Both the position numbers and the translations under genes were made by a program. The notes beneath the pieces were generated by a model that was not told the origin of the DNA, searched no databases, and saw only the letters and a program-made list of their open reading frames with translations. A stretch of 64,000 nucleotides of DNA from Anabaena sphaerica FACHB-251 (lineage in GTDB: Bacteria; Cyanobacteriota; Cyanobacteriia; Cyanobacteriales; Nostocaceae): the NCBI RefSeq assembly GCF_014696825.1, contig NZ_JACJQU010000001.1, positions 744,001 through 808,000 of the forward strand, given 5' to 3'. Each line of letters opens with the position of its first letter. The first letter of the stretch is position 1. Below are positions 45,810 to 55,431 of the stretch, one piece after another.

Positions 45810-47831
45810 TCAATTTACAGTAATTATCACACCCAAACTCTCATTTCCCAACCTATCTACCGCACACACCGCATAAGTCCCCGGTTGTACAGTTGCAAAG
45901 GTAGTACCAGCAGACAAAATTCTTTGAATGATCCAATTATCTCCACTTTGACGATAAAGACTCCAAGAACGTACAGGTTGATTATCACCAGTTTGCCAAT
46001 TCAATCTCCCATCTTGAAATTTCAGTTCTTTAGGAGGAAATGGAGGTGTCATACTTCGCCATGACATAGTAGGAACTATCGCCGGACGGGAATAATAGAC
46101 TTGTTGAAATTGGTCAGCAATACCTTGGCGGTTATCTTTGATGGAACTCATACTAAAAAAGATATTCCCCAAAGAAAAGTTTGTGGCTAAGTTGCGAGAA
46201 ATCTGAATCTGCTTTTGAATTTCTGTATTTTTCCAAACCTTACCATCAAGTTGTCCGATATTGTTACCAGCGTAAATATGTCTTTGTTTGGTATTAGCTT
46301 CAGTCCACCATTTCAGCAAAACTTCATAACTCTGTTGTGTTTGGTCAGTACGCCAATAAAGTTGGGGGGCTAAATAATCTATCCAACCTGCTTGCAACCA
46401 TTTTTTAGAGTCAGCATAAAGCACATTATAGGGATCTAAACCAACAATCCCGGCTGGTTGTCCGGGACGATAAATACCAAAGGGACTAATGCCAAATTTA
46501 ACATGAGATTTGGTCTTTTTAATGCCTTCAGATAAACGCAATACCATTTGATTGACGTTTTCCCGTCGCCAATCTTCTAAGCTGAGTTTACCGCCATTTG
46601 CTTTGTAAGTTGCGTAGGTTTTGTGATCAGGGAAAGATTGACCAGATATAGGATATGGGTAAAAATAATCATCTAGATGAATGCCATCTACATCGTAGCG
46701 GTTAAGAACATCAATAATGACGTTGTAAGCTCGATCTTGAACGATTTTTGCACCAGGGTCCATCCATAATTGATTACCCCATTGATAAACTACTTCGGGA
46801 TTAGTTATAGCTATATGGGGACGGACATTAAAACCACTTTTGGTAGTAGTTTTGGCACGGTAAGGATTGAACCAAGCATGAAGTTCAATATTGCGTTTAT
46901 GACATTCAGCGATCGCAAATTCTAAAGGATCATAAAATGGTTCTGGTGCTTTTCCCTGAGTTCCCGTAATCCAAGCACTCCAAGGTTCTAACGCCGAAGC
47001 ATATAAAGCATCCCCTTCTGGCCGCACCTGTAAAATCAAAGCATTGAAATTTAAAGACTGTAATTGTTTAATAATTTCCAGTAGTTCCGTTTTCTGCTGT
47101 TCAACAGCCAGTCCAGGTTTAGAAGGCCAATCACTATTCCACACAGTTGTCACCCAAGCACCCCGAAACTCGCGGTTATGACTTACCTTCACAGTAGGGG
47201 TAGTGGGTTGAGTTGGCGATGATGGCGGTACTACAATATATTCAGAAGCAATTTTTTCCGCCCTCCCCAGATATACCAAAGCTTGATATACCATCACAGA
47301 TACATCAGCACGAGTAGCAGCCATTTTGGGGTTGAGTAATTTGATATTGGGATAACTAGTCACCCAATCGACACGAGTGGCGATCGCTACCTGATTGATC
47401 CCATAGTTAGGAATTGCCGCCGCATCTTGATAGATTTCTGGTAATTTACTTAATAGGTCAGGCTGGACTTGACTACCAATTCCCAAACCATTGACCATAG
47501 CAACTAAAATATCACCCCTGGAAATACTATCATTAGGCCGAAAAGTCTGATCAGGGTAGCCAACCAGAAAACCTGTTTCGTAAACCTTTTTAATTGCACT
47601 GTTAGCCCAGAATGTAACAGGGACATCTCCAAAAGGTACATATTCCCGTTTTTTAGTCACCGTAAATACAGAAGCTATGATAGCCGCAAACTCAGCACGG
47701 GTAACGGGATAATCAGGGCGAAAAGTCCCATCTCGATATCCATTAACAATGCGACGCTGGGCTAAAGCCTGAATAAATAAACGCGCCCAATGATTTTGAA
47801 TATCGGGAAATGATCCAGAAGTAGATACCAT
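45810..47831 (-). CDS. Glycoside hydrolase (GHL10/DUF187 type) with three SLH domains
   Basis: 673 residues. Three S-layer homology domains cover about 8-190 (FPDIQNHWARLFIQALAQRR, GYRDGTFRPDYPVTRAEFAA; GYPDQTFRPNDSISRGDIL; a third with SVMVYQALVYLGRA). The catalytic TIM barrel (about 222-560) has FRGAWVTTVWNSDWPSKPG, LQVRPEGDALY, WFNPYRAK, DGIHLDDYFYPY and YWRTDQ. A short beta domain ends it. SLH domains bind the peptidoglycan-linked layer, so it should act in the periplasm or outer envelope. No signal peptide is visible before the first SLH repeat, and an in-frame stop lies just upstream of the ATG. Confidence 0.9.
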   Translation of the reverse strand: MVSTSGSFPDIQNHWARLFIQALAQRRIVNGYRDGTFRPDYPVTRAEFAAIIASVFTVTKKREYVPFGDVPVTFWANSAIKKVYETGFLVGYPDQTFRPNDSISRGDILVAMVNGLGIGSQVQPDLLSKLPEIYQDAAAIPNYGINQVAIATRVDWVTSYPNIKLLNPKMAATRADVSVMVYQALVYLGRAEKIASEYIVVPPSSPTQPTTPTVKVSHNREFRGAWVTTVWNSDWPSKPGLAVEQQKTELLEIIKQLQSLNFNALILQVRPEGDALYASALEPWSAWITGTQGKAPEPFYDPLEFAIAECHKRNIELHAWFNPYRAKTTTKSGFNVRPHIAITNPEVVYQWGNQLWMDPGAKIVQDRAYNVIIDVLNRYDVDGIHLDDYFYPYPISGQSFPDHKTYATYKANGGKLSLEDWRRENVNQMVLRLSEGIKKTKSHVKFGISPFGIYRPGQPAGIVGLDPYNVLYADSKKWLQAGWIDYLAPQLYWRTDQTQQSYEVLLKWWTEANTKQRHIYAGNNIGQLDGKVWKNTEIQKQIQISRNLATNFSLGNIFFSMSSIKDNRQGIADQFQQVYYSRPAIVPTMSWRSMTPPFPPKELKFQDGRLNWQTGDNQPVRSWSLYRQSGDNWIIQRILSAGTTFATVQPGTYAVCAVDRLGNESLGVIITVN

Positions 47832-47910
47832 TATTTATTGTTAGTAGATTAACATCCACTGTTAATTTAGCAACAGAAGGCAGGGGGCTAGTAACTGAGA
47901 TAGAAAATCA

Positions 47911-47933
47911 ATAATTACCAATTACCAATTACC
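47911..47933. repeat. Short tandem repeat (attacca heptamers) overlapping the glsA stop
   Basis: Three attacca units cover the last codons of glsA and the stop. The last residues (GNW) are therefore repeat-encoded. Confidence 0.6.
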
Positions 47934-48884
47934 TGCACACTCAAACAAATGCAACCCCAACCGTTGTGATAGTTCTTCGCACACCTTCACCCCCCGCAGG
48001 CTATTACCCCGCGCATCTAGCAGAGGTGAAAACACACCAATTCCCATCTGGCCGGGAACAACAGCGATAATTCCCCCACAAACGCCACTTTTCGCCGGAA
48101 TACCAATTTTATAAGCCCATTCACCCGCAAAGTTGTACATCCCACAGGTGTACATCACACTCAATATATCTTTGATATAACAACTATCTACCGCTTTCTC
48201 CTTGCTAATTGGGTTCACTCCTTTATTAGCGAGAGTAGCTGCCATCACGGCTAAATCTCGACAATTTACCATCACAGAACATTGTTGAAAATATAAATCC
48301 AGTGCTTCTTCAATATTTTGGTCAATCATGCCAAAATTTAGCATAAGATGGGCAGTAGCTCGGTTACGGTGTCCCGTGCTGCGTTCGGAAGTAAATACCG
48401 AAATATCCACAAACACATCCCGACCAATATAGCGCCGATACATTTCTAATAAGCGGTTAAGGCGTTCTGTAGCACCATTACCTTTAATCAAGCTGGTAGT
48501 GGCTATAGCCCCAGCATTTACCATTGGGTTATAGGGTCGCTTTGATTGTTCATCAAGGATAATGGCATTAAATGCCTCTCCAGTCGGTTCTACCCCCACC
48601 CTAGTTAACACATAATCCCGTCCATGATCTTCTAAAGCTTGTCCATAGACAAACACCTTGGAAATCGACTGGATAGTAAATAGCTGTTGATAATCACCGA
48701 CTTCATAAATCTGACCATCCGTAGTAGCGATACAAATGCTAAACAAGTTGGGGTTTACTTTTGCCAGTTCGGGAATGTATTTTGCTACTGTACCCTCTTG
48801 CAGAGATTTGTACTGGGAATGCAAATCTTTGAGAACTTCCGAAAATGGTGATGAACCTATTTCTTGATCTTGTGAGTTTGCCAT
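47922..48884 (-). CDS. glsA: Glutaminase
   Basis: 320 residues. The serine-dependent glutaminase fold shows the S-x-x-K catalytic pair S73 and K76 in [10 protein letters not shown], then [34 protein letters not shown] and the conserved [18 protein letters not shown]. It converts glutamine to glutamate and ammonia. Length is normal for the family. It stands alone, with an 800-base AT-rich gap upstream. Confidence 0.95.
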   Translation of the reverse strand: MANSQDQEIGSSPFSEVLKDLHSQYKSLQEGTVAKYIPELAKVNPNLFSICIATTDGQIYEVGDYQQLFTIQSISKVFVYGQALEDHGRDYVLTRVGVEPTGEAFNAIILDEQSKRPYNPMVNAGAIATTSLIKGNGATERLNRLLEMYRRYIGRDVFVDISVFTSERSTGHRNRATAHLMLNFGMIDQNIEEALDLYFQQCSVMVNCRDLAVMAATLANKGVNPISKEKAVDSCYIKDILSVMYTCGMYNFAGEWAYKIGIPAKSGVCGGIIAVVPGQMGIGVFSPLLDARGNSLRGVKVCEELSQRLGLHLFECAGNW

Positions 48885-49454
48885 AAGGCTAATAACTTGC
48901 TAATAACTATCATAATTGATGGATTAGTTCTGGTCAGCAGTAGTAAAGTAATCTTTAATACATCAAAAACTAGACTTTACAAGTTGACGACCCTGATTTA
49001 TTCTCCCATCATTGCTTTTTTTTGAGCAGAAAAAATTCTTACTGTCATTACAACTATTTTTACAACCGTAATTATACTTTAGTAATGAAAATAGTCTATA
49101 CTAAAACTTTTGTAAATTATGGGCTAAATTTGTATTAAAAAACACAAGTCATTGATATTTATTAGAACGCTCATCACAAATAGTTTCATCTCAAAAAATT
49201 AATTAATTATGATTAATATGGAAATTTTCTCACATTAATTAATAAATAACTCTTAAGTGTAAATACGCATAAATGTAATTGATATTTATATTTATTTACC
49301 CAAAATTAACTGTTTATTAAGTTAAATCTATCACCTAAGCTTAAATATTGTCCGTCTAACGATCAGGTTAGTAGACAACTCGTTTAACATCAGCCTAATA
49401 TTTAGTTTTCATAAAAAATTATTCATATCCCGAAAAAAAATGTTACATATCCAA
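48885..49454. other. AT-rich intergenic region between glsA and rlpA leader
   Basis: No gene is visible. The stretch is very AT-rich (aattaatta runs at about 49195-49245) and presumably holds the divergent promoters. I see no clear operator. Confidence 0.5.
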
Positions 49455-49640
49455 AAACCTTATTCGCAAAAGGTTTTGACCCAGAAAATCGAATGTGAAG
49501 AGGGGAGACCTGAACAAGACTTACGCTAAAACCCTGATCCCCAAGCCCAAAAGTTCATGTTACTCTGTTGCAGTTATAAACAAAAAGTGAAAGCGGAACG
49601 AGTTCAAGTTTCAGGGTCTATCACCATCACAGGTGAAAAA
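49455..49640 (+). ncRNA. Structured leader of rlpA, candidate ydaO-type c-di-AMP riboswitch
   Basis: The 5' part has a aaaacctt/aaggtttt hairpin (49454-49475). A GAAT...GAGGGGAGACC block (49489-49510) recalls the conserved GGGGAAACC segment of ydaO RNAs. The accctga at 49530 pairs with tcagggt at 49611, and a tcacc/ggtga hairpin (49621-49636) follows. In cyanobacteria ydaO RNAs are known upstream of RlpA-like wall genes, which supports the idea. I matched fragments by eye only, not the full consensus. Confidence 0.4.
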
Positions 49641-49689
49641 CCCACGAATTAAAAAACTAAAGTTCTACAGTCGCTTTAAAATCGGACGC

Positions 49690-50802
49690 ATGAATCAAAG
49701 ACATTTGTGGACTACTGTCGCTGTGTTTCTGTCTGTTTTGGGTCTACCCTCAGTGGGTCGTACTCAAACCATTAAGGGAAACGCTCCAACTTACCAAGCA
49801 TCTGCTATAGCTGATGCAGTGAAAGTGGGAGAGTACCAATCCCCGAAACCGAAACCTACCTTGGATGCTGTGAACACACAAATTCATCCTCACAGCGTTG
49901 AAGGCCGTCAAGCGGCAACCCTTTACATCCGAAATATTCCTGTTCTTACATTTCTAAGTTCTGCACCAGTTACTCATGCAGAAACAAAAGTGGGAACAAT
50001 TGGAAATAGTGAGGGCGTTAAATCTTATGCCCTTGCCGCTAGTCACTCAGCCAAGGTAGCGAGTCTGGGGAGTGTGATGGATGTGAGCAAATCGCCTAGC
50101 TCCATTATTGCCAATGACCCAGTTCAGAGAGCCAGCTTAGTAGCCTCTAAAATCAACCGTTTGATTCGGGATAACGCAGACGCAAGCCAAATTACCGTAA
50201 GTTGGAAAACAGGGGAAAAATCTCCAGTCAACAATAATAATAAAGCCCAAGACAAAAGCTACTCTGTTCAACAACAGCTAGATCGCTACACCATCAAAAT
50301 CAACGGTAAAGAATTGGTGGAAATCAATGCTGCCACCCAACTAGCAGATAGTACCAGAAATCCAGCACAAGATGCTTTACAAGCAACCAATCGCCTACGG
50401 AGACTCATAGGTAACGCATCTCCCATCAGCGAAATTGCTAACTTACCAGCAAATACAACCATCTCCATGCCCAAGCTACCTCAACAGGTTGCTATTCGTG
50501 GAATAAAACTCAACTTCAAGGGTCTAGCTTCTTGGTATGGTTATGATTGGGCTGGTAGGAAAACTGCCAATGGGGAGAGATTTAATCCCGAAGCAATGAC
50601 AGCAGCCCATCGTAGTTTACCCATGGGTACAAAAGTTCGTGTGACTAACACCCGGAATGGCCAGTCTGTGGTTGTGCGAATCAATGACCGTGGTCCATAC
50701 ATCGGTGGTCGAATTATTGACCTTTCTCTGGGTGCAGCCCGGATTTTAGGAATGATGAACAGTGGAGTTGCTCCAGTGCGTATTGATGTGCTGGGAAGAT
50801 AA
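49690..50802 (+). CDS. rlpA: RlpA-family septal ring lytic transglycosylase
   Basis: 370 residues from the ATG at 49690 ([20 protein letters not shown]), which begins a classical signal peptide; an in-frame GTG at 49633 would add 19 basic residues before it and is unlikely. The C-terminal double-psi beta-barrel (about 278-370) has [35 protein letters not shown] and RINDRGPY followed by [10 protein letters not shown]. RlpA cleaves peptidoglycan glycan strands. No SPOR domain is present. No lipobox is visible. Confidence 0.9.
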   Translation: MNQRHLWTTVAVFLSVLGLPSVGRTQTIKGNAPTYQASAIADAVKVGEYQSPKPKPTLDAVNTQIHPHSVEGRQAATLYIRNIPVLTFLSSAPVTHAETKVGTIGNSEGVKSYALAASHSAKVASLGSVMDVSKSPSSIIANDPVQRASLVASKINRLIRDNADASQITVSWKTGEKSPVNNNNKAQDKSYSVQQQLDRYTIKINGKELVEINAATQLADSTRNPAQDALQATNRLRRLIGNASPISEIANLPANTTISMPKLPQQVAIRGIKLNFKGLASWYGYDWAGRKTANGERFNPEAMTAAHRSLPMGTKVRVTNTRNGQSVVVRINDRGPYIGGRIIDLSLGAARILGMMNSGVAPVRIDVLGR

Positions 50803-50953
50803 CACGCTTCCTCAAACAAACTCCTTTTCGCTCTTCACTATTGTTTAATTCCCCTGGTTCACTAATTCCTTACCCCGATTATGGTTTGCGCCAAGCTGCG
50901 CTATTAGATATAAACTAACGGGGGAGAGGATAGAGAAGAACTAGGGGAATTTT

Positions 50954-52573
50954 GTGCGCCTGCTGACAACAGTTGCAGCTTTACGCTGTTATTTAAATCA
51001 ACGTCGCTGGGAAAGCAATCTCAAGCTTTCAGAGGAGCTATTGCTTGATGAGCAGACTACCTGGTATCCGACAGAAATTGGTTTAGTCCCGACTATGGGA
51101 GGGCTGCATCAAGGTCATCTTAGCCTCATTGAAAAGGCTAGGCAAGAAAATTCTACGGTGATTGTGAGTATTTTTGTCAATCCCCTACAATTTGGTCCTA
51201 ATGAGGATTATCAACGCTATCCTCGTGCTATAGAGCAAGACCAACAATTGTGTGAACAAGCTGGAGTAGATGCGATTTTTGCCCCTACTCCGGAAGAAAT
51301 GGGAATTTCTCCGAAGAATATACAAGAAACTCAAGTGACACAAGTAATCCCTCCATCTGGTATGATAAGTAGCTTGTGTGGTAGATATCGGCCGGGTCAT
51401 TTTCAAGGTGTGGCGACGATTGTCACCAAGCTTTTCAATTTGGTACAGCCTGACCGAGCCTACTTTGGTCAAAAAGATGGTCAGCAACTGGCAATTATTA
51501 AACGTCTGGTGGCTGATTTAAATTTGCCGGTGGAGATTGTTGCTTGTCCAACGGTGCGGGAAGTGTCGGGCTTGGCTTTGAGTTCTCGTAATCAATATTT
51601 GACTGCAACGGAAAAAGAGCAGGCAACAGTGTTATATAAAGGCTTGCAGCAAGCTGAGGCGGCGTTTCGTGCTGGCGTTCGCAACAGTAGTCAGCTGATA
51701 GCATTGGTGTGGGCAGAAATCGCAAAGATCAGCACTATCTATGTTGAATATATTGAATTGGTTGAACCGACTACATTGATGTTTTTAGCAAAAGTTGAGG
51801 AGGAAGGAATGCTGGCGATCGCAGCCCGTCTTGGTTCTACACGTTTGATTGATAATACCATCTTGCGCGATGTCTACAACGGGCTACGCCAACCTATTAT
51901 CGCCATTGATGGTCCTGCTGGTGCTGGTAAGTCTACTGTGGCTCGCCAAGTGGCATCCGAGTTGGGTTTAGTGTATTTAGATACGGGTGCTATGTACCGG
52001 GCTATCACTTGGCTAGTGCTACAAACAGGTATTGCTATTAATGATGAGTGTGCAATCACCGAATTAGCAAGCCAGTGTAACATTGAACTGACTCCCAGCC
52101 ACAATCTCGAAACTCCCGTGCGAGTATGGATTAATGGTAATGATGTCACTCAAGAAATTCGCACCATTGAGGTAACATCTCAAGTATCAGCGATCGCCGC
52201 TCAAAGTGCAGTCCGCAAAGCACTGGTTAAACAGCAGCAAAGCTGGGGTAAAAAAGGTGGTTTGGTAGCTGAAGGCCGAGACATCGGTACTCATGTTTTC
52301 CCGGATGCAGAAGTGAAAATCTTCCTAACTGCTTCTGTTGGTGAACGTGCGCGTCGTCGTCAGCAAGATTTTACCAAACAAGGTCAACCCGAAGTCAGTT
52401 TAGAGCAGTTGGAACGAGATATTGCAGAACGCGACTACAAAGATAGCACTCGCAAAATTTCCCCCTTACAAAAAGCAGCAGATGCAGTGGAAGTGCAAAC
52501 TGATGGACTCACCCCGTCTGAAGTAGCAGCGCAAATTGTTAATTATTACCAAGATCGTTTGTCTCATCGGTAA
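50954..52573 (+). CDS. panC/cmk: Bifunctional pantothenate synthetase / cytidylate kinase
   Basis: 539 residues from a GTG. PanC covers about 25-305 (VPTMGGLHQGHLSLI, FVNPLQFGPNEDYQRYPR, RPGHFQGVATIV, YFGQKDGQQLAII), making pantothenate from pantoate and beta-alanine. Cmk covers about 312-530 (IIAIDGPAGAGKSTVARQVA, YLDTGAMYRAITW, LVAEGRDIGTHVFPDA), phosphorylating CMP/dCMP. This fusion is characteristic of cyanobacteria. About 20 extra N-terminal residues precede PanC. It is transcribed alone, in the same direction as rlpA. Confidence 0.95.
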   Translation: MRLLTTVAALRCYLNQRRWESNLKLSEELLLDEQTTWYPTEIGLVPTMGGLHQGHLSLIEKARQENSTVIVSIFVNPLQFGPNEDYQRYPRAIEQDQQLCEQAGVDAIFAPTPEEMGISPKNIQETQVTQVIPPSGMISSLCGRYRPGHFQGVATIVTKLFNLVQPDRAYFGQKDGQQLAIIKRLVADLNLPVEIVACPTVREVSGLALSSRNQYLTATEKEQATVLYKGLQQAEAAFRAGVRNSSQLIALVWAEIAKISTIYVEYIELVEPTTLMFLAKVEEEGMLAIAARLGSTRLIDNTILRDVYNGLRQPIIAIDGPAGAGKSTVARQVASELGLVYLDTGAMYRAITWLVLQTGIAINDECAITELASQCNIELTPSHNLETPVRVWINGNDVTQEIRTIEVTSQVSAIAAQSAVRKALVKQQQSWGKKGGLVAEGRDIGTHVFPDAEVKIFLTASVGERARRRQQDFTKQGQPEVSLEQLERDIAERDYKDSTRKISPLQKAADAVEVQTDGLTPSEVAAQIVNYYQDRLSHR

Positions 52574-52798
52574 TTTCTCTAATTTCCTGTTGGTCTTGGA
52601 TTTGAATAGAGGCTCATCCAAATCTGCAAATCCCCAAAACTCAACCTGAAATCAAATTTATTGCATGAAGTAGGGGTTTAGCAATGCTAAACCCCCACAG
52701 AGTAAGGGAACTGTGAACAAAGAATAGGGAAAAGATTTGTAACACAAATCAAATAAAAGTGCTATACAGCAGATTGCAGATCAATGAGGCTTCGCCGT

Positions 52799-52832
52799 GA
52801 GCGTCAGCCGATAGCTTGCGTGGCGTAGCCAT
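52799..52832. repeat. Cyanobacterial gcgtggcgtagcc-type repeat
   Basis: The sequence gatagcttgcgtggcgtagc and flanks form a palindromic unit seen again near 40072, 58241 and 58655. Confidence 0.55.
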
Positions 52833-53073
52833 ACGGTACAGAATCTAAATTGAAACCTATACACAAAACCAGTTTTACTCCTGGCTCCTGCTGTATGTTC
52901 AATTGCCAAGATATAAGTATAGTAATGAATATTTTTAAAGTCTTTAAATCATAATTCATCTAACTAAAGACATATTTTAAATATTATTTTTTGATTGTTA
53001 CATATCAAAACTATAGCAATCCTATCTGATTTGTATTTGCGTAGCGTGCAGTACACATAAATCACTCAAGCAT

Positions 53074-53106
53074 AGATCCCCATTTTCTCCCATAAGTAGG
53101 GGATCT
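53074..53106. repeat. Hairpin repeat, diverged copy (gatcccc family)
   Basis: The agatcccc and ggggatct arms are conserved, but the inner stem (attttct) is diverged compared with the copy at 24794. Confidence 0.65.
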
Positions 53107-53495
53107 TTCTATTCAGAAATAATTTAGGCCTGTTATCCATAAATCGAGCATACCAACAAAAAATTAACCCATATTTAACCCCTCCTGAGTAAGAGGTGAT
53201 TATACTTGATCTGTGCATATTTGGAAATCTGAATTTGAGGATAGATCTTCTGCAAACAGCTAATTAACTGAGCCGATAAACCATTAGCAATTTTTATTTA
53301 TAACCATAAATCTCTCAAAATTTGACTTATTCCCAAAGTCCTGTGGTTTAACTTTCACTTTGGTAGTAAAATAACCGTGTTAAGTTTTATGTCCCCAGAT
53401 CAAGGATATAAAACTGAATCAATGCAAAACCTGTAATTTTCTGGATTTCGGCAATAGCTGGGAACTGGAAAACAGTAAAGAGAGGATTTTAAAAG

Positions 53496-54095
53496 ATGGC
53501 ATTTTCACAGCTTCCACTACCCTTCGACTTTAATGCACTAGAGCCTTATGGCATGAAAGGTGAAACCTTTGAATATCACTATGGTAAGCATCACAAAGCT
53601 TATGTAGACAACCTCAACAAGCTCACCGATGGTACAGAACTTGCTGATAAGTCCCTGGAAGAGGTAATCCAAATTTCCTTTAAAGACTCCTCTAAAGTTG
53701 GTATCTTCAACAACGCGGCTCAAGTTTGGAATCATACCTTCTTTTGGAACTCACTCAAACCCGCTGGTGGTGGCGCACCCACAGGTGAACTAGCTGCTAA
53801 GATTGACAAAGATTTTGGTAGCTTTGACAAATTCAAAGAAGAATTTTCTACTGCGGCTGCAACCCAGTTTGGTAGCGGTTGGGCTTGGTTGATTGATGAT
53901 GGTGGTACACTCAAGGTCATCAAGACACCAAATGCAGAAAACCCCCTAGCACATGGTAAAAAGGCACTTCTCACCCTGGACGTTTGGGAACACGCCTACT
54001 ACATCGACTACAGAAATGCTCGTCCAGCATTCATCAAAAATTACTTGGATCAACTGGTTAACTGGGAATTTGCGGCCGCAAATCTAGCTGCTTAA
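53496..54095 (+). CDS. sodB: Iron superoxide dismutase
   Basis: 199 residues. Metal ligands are H28 (FEYHYGKHH), the His in AAQVWNHTFFW, and the Asp and His in DVWEHAYYIDY. The inner-sphere motif AATQFGSGWAWL, with Gln-type positioning, and the overall sequence fit FeSOD rather than MnSOD. It is cytosolic and removes superoxide. An agagagga ribosome site precedes it, and a strong intrinsic terminator follows. Confidence 0.95.
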   Translation: MAFSQLPLPFDFNALEPYGMKGETFEYHYGKHHKAYVDNLNKLTDGTELADKSLEEVIQISFKDSSKVGIFNNAAQVWNHTFFWNSLKPAGGGAPTGELAAKIDKDFGSFDKFKEEFSTAAATQFGSGWAWLIDDGGTLKVIKTPNAENPLAHGKKALLTLDVWEHAYYIDYRNARPAFIKNYLDQLVNWEFAAANLAA

Positions 54096-54120
54096 TCAGC
54101 TAAATAAAGTTAATAATGAC

Positions 54121-54152
54121 AGTCCCCATGCCTAGCTGGCAGGGGATTTTTA
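54121..54152 (+). terminator. Rho-independent terminator of sodB
   Basis: The gtccccatgcc and ggcaggggat arms, with one bulged A and a short tagct loop, are followed by tttttaa. It starts 26 bases after the sodB stop. Confidence 0.8.
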
Positions 54153-54348
54153 ATGAATGCAGGGAATAGGCAACGGGGGAGATGGGGAGAATAATTACAT
54201 CCTGCCTTCTGCTTTCTGCGTTCTGGTAGCATAACTATAGCCATGGACAGGGTGGTTAGGACATCAATTGATAATGAAACTCCCACTACAAAAGGGTTTT
54301 ACTCCTGACTCCTGCTATAAATGATGTGTCAGCCGCACGATAATTAAT

Positions 54349-55225
54349 CCGTTTTTGTGGAATTGGCAAGCACCGCTGATTTTCGCTTTAGCAATTCCCA
54401 TTTCTTTCTTAGTCCCGCCGCATAGACGACGGGGCAACTCCGCGCCAAGCAGCCCTGATAGCTACTAATGAGATTGGCTTAACAGTCACTGCTGCCACTT
54501 TCATCGCAGTGGCAGTATTTCTGCTTATTGGTTTGATGGGTGGCGTGGTTGGCCAATTCTTCAAACCCTTTGGCATTAATGTTTCGGCTGCTATGCTCAC
54601 ATCTTTATTACTGGCGCGGACTTTATCCCCTGTATTGGCAATTTATTGGCTCAAACCCTCAAAATCTCATTCTCCTCGGCGAGAAAAGCAGATTGGGGTG
54701 CGATTTGACCAAATTTACTGCAACTTGCTCGCCTGGTCTTTAAACCACCATTGGCTATTTGTCGGTTTAGCCGTTCTCAGCCTAGTTGGTGGTTTTGCCC
54801 TGATTCCCCTGATTCCCAAAGGCTTTATTCCCAAACTTGACCGAGGCGAGTTTAATGTCTATACCTCTCCTTTGCCTAGTGTTCCTGATCCCCGACTATT
54901 GGCGCAAGCAGGACAAGGACAACTACCAAAACCAGGAAGGCTACCGGGACAAGGAGGAACGAACACAAGAGGACAAATAAATTCCTCTTCTTCTGCTGCT
55001 TTCGCTGCTTTATCATCTCCAATTCCTCTTCCTAATCCTTTAAATGATTCTCTGGATGTTGCTAAGAAACTGGAAGCAGTGGTGAGAAAGTCTTCCCCAG
55101 TGGAAACTGTGTTTACCTGGTACAACTACAAGTGTAGAAGATATTAAATTTGTGGATACTGGGGGGCAGAAACCTTTGCAGTTGGCTTTGCAAGGTGATA
55201 ATCTGGCAGCTTTGATTGAAGGAGG
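54349..55225 (+). pseudogene. Decayed RND efflux permease fragment (relic of the downstream pump gene)
   Basis: From ccgtttttgtggaattggca (54349) the DNA tracks the intact pump at about 56296 onward, but with a deletion of about 130 bases at 54415-54440. An open stretch of 212 codons covers 54509-55147 (LIGLMGGVVGQFFKPFGINV, LIPLIPKGFIPKLDRGEFNV). After 55130 there is a further deletion, and homology resumes with gaagatattaaatttgtgga until about 55225. The start region, N-terminal half and C-terminal half of a pump are missing. It is a duplicated and broken copy. Confidence 0.85.
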
Positions 55226-55431
55226 AGCAAATCAAAAGGGGACGCACCCTACAAGAGATGTTTGATGTGATACTTGCGTAAGTCCTAAAGGTAATGTTTT
55301 TAAAATTGAACATCGGCACTGCAATCCTCGCGATTGCTCATCTTAGCCATTTGCAAAACTGTCCAAAATGTGAGTCATTAATGTAGCATGACAAATGATT
55401 GTGTCTGCCACAAGATGATTGATTTTCCAAG

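Larger units (their letters stand above)
52574..53495. other. Long intergenic region upstream of sodB
   Basis: No gene is visible in 920 bases. It holds a gcgtggcgtagcc-type repeat (52799-52832), a hairpin repeat at 53074-53106, and an AT-rich sodB promoter region after about 53280. Confidence 0.5.

Noticed and set aside
49633-49689. GTG start extending RlpA by 19 residues
   Set aside because: It falls in the structured leader and would put a basic stretch before a good signal peptide; the ATG at 49690 is better.
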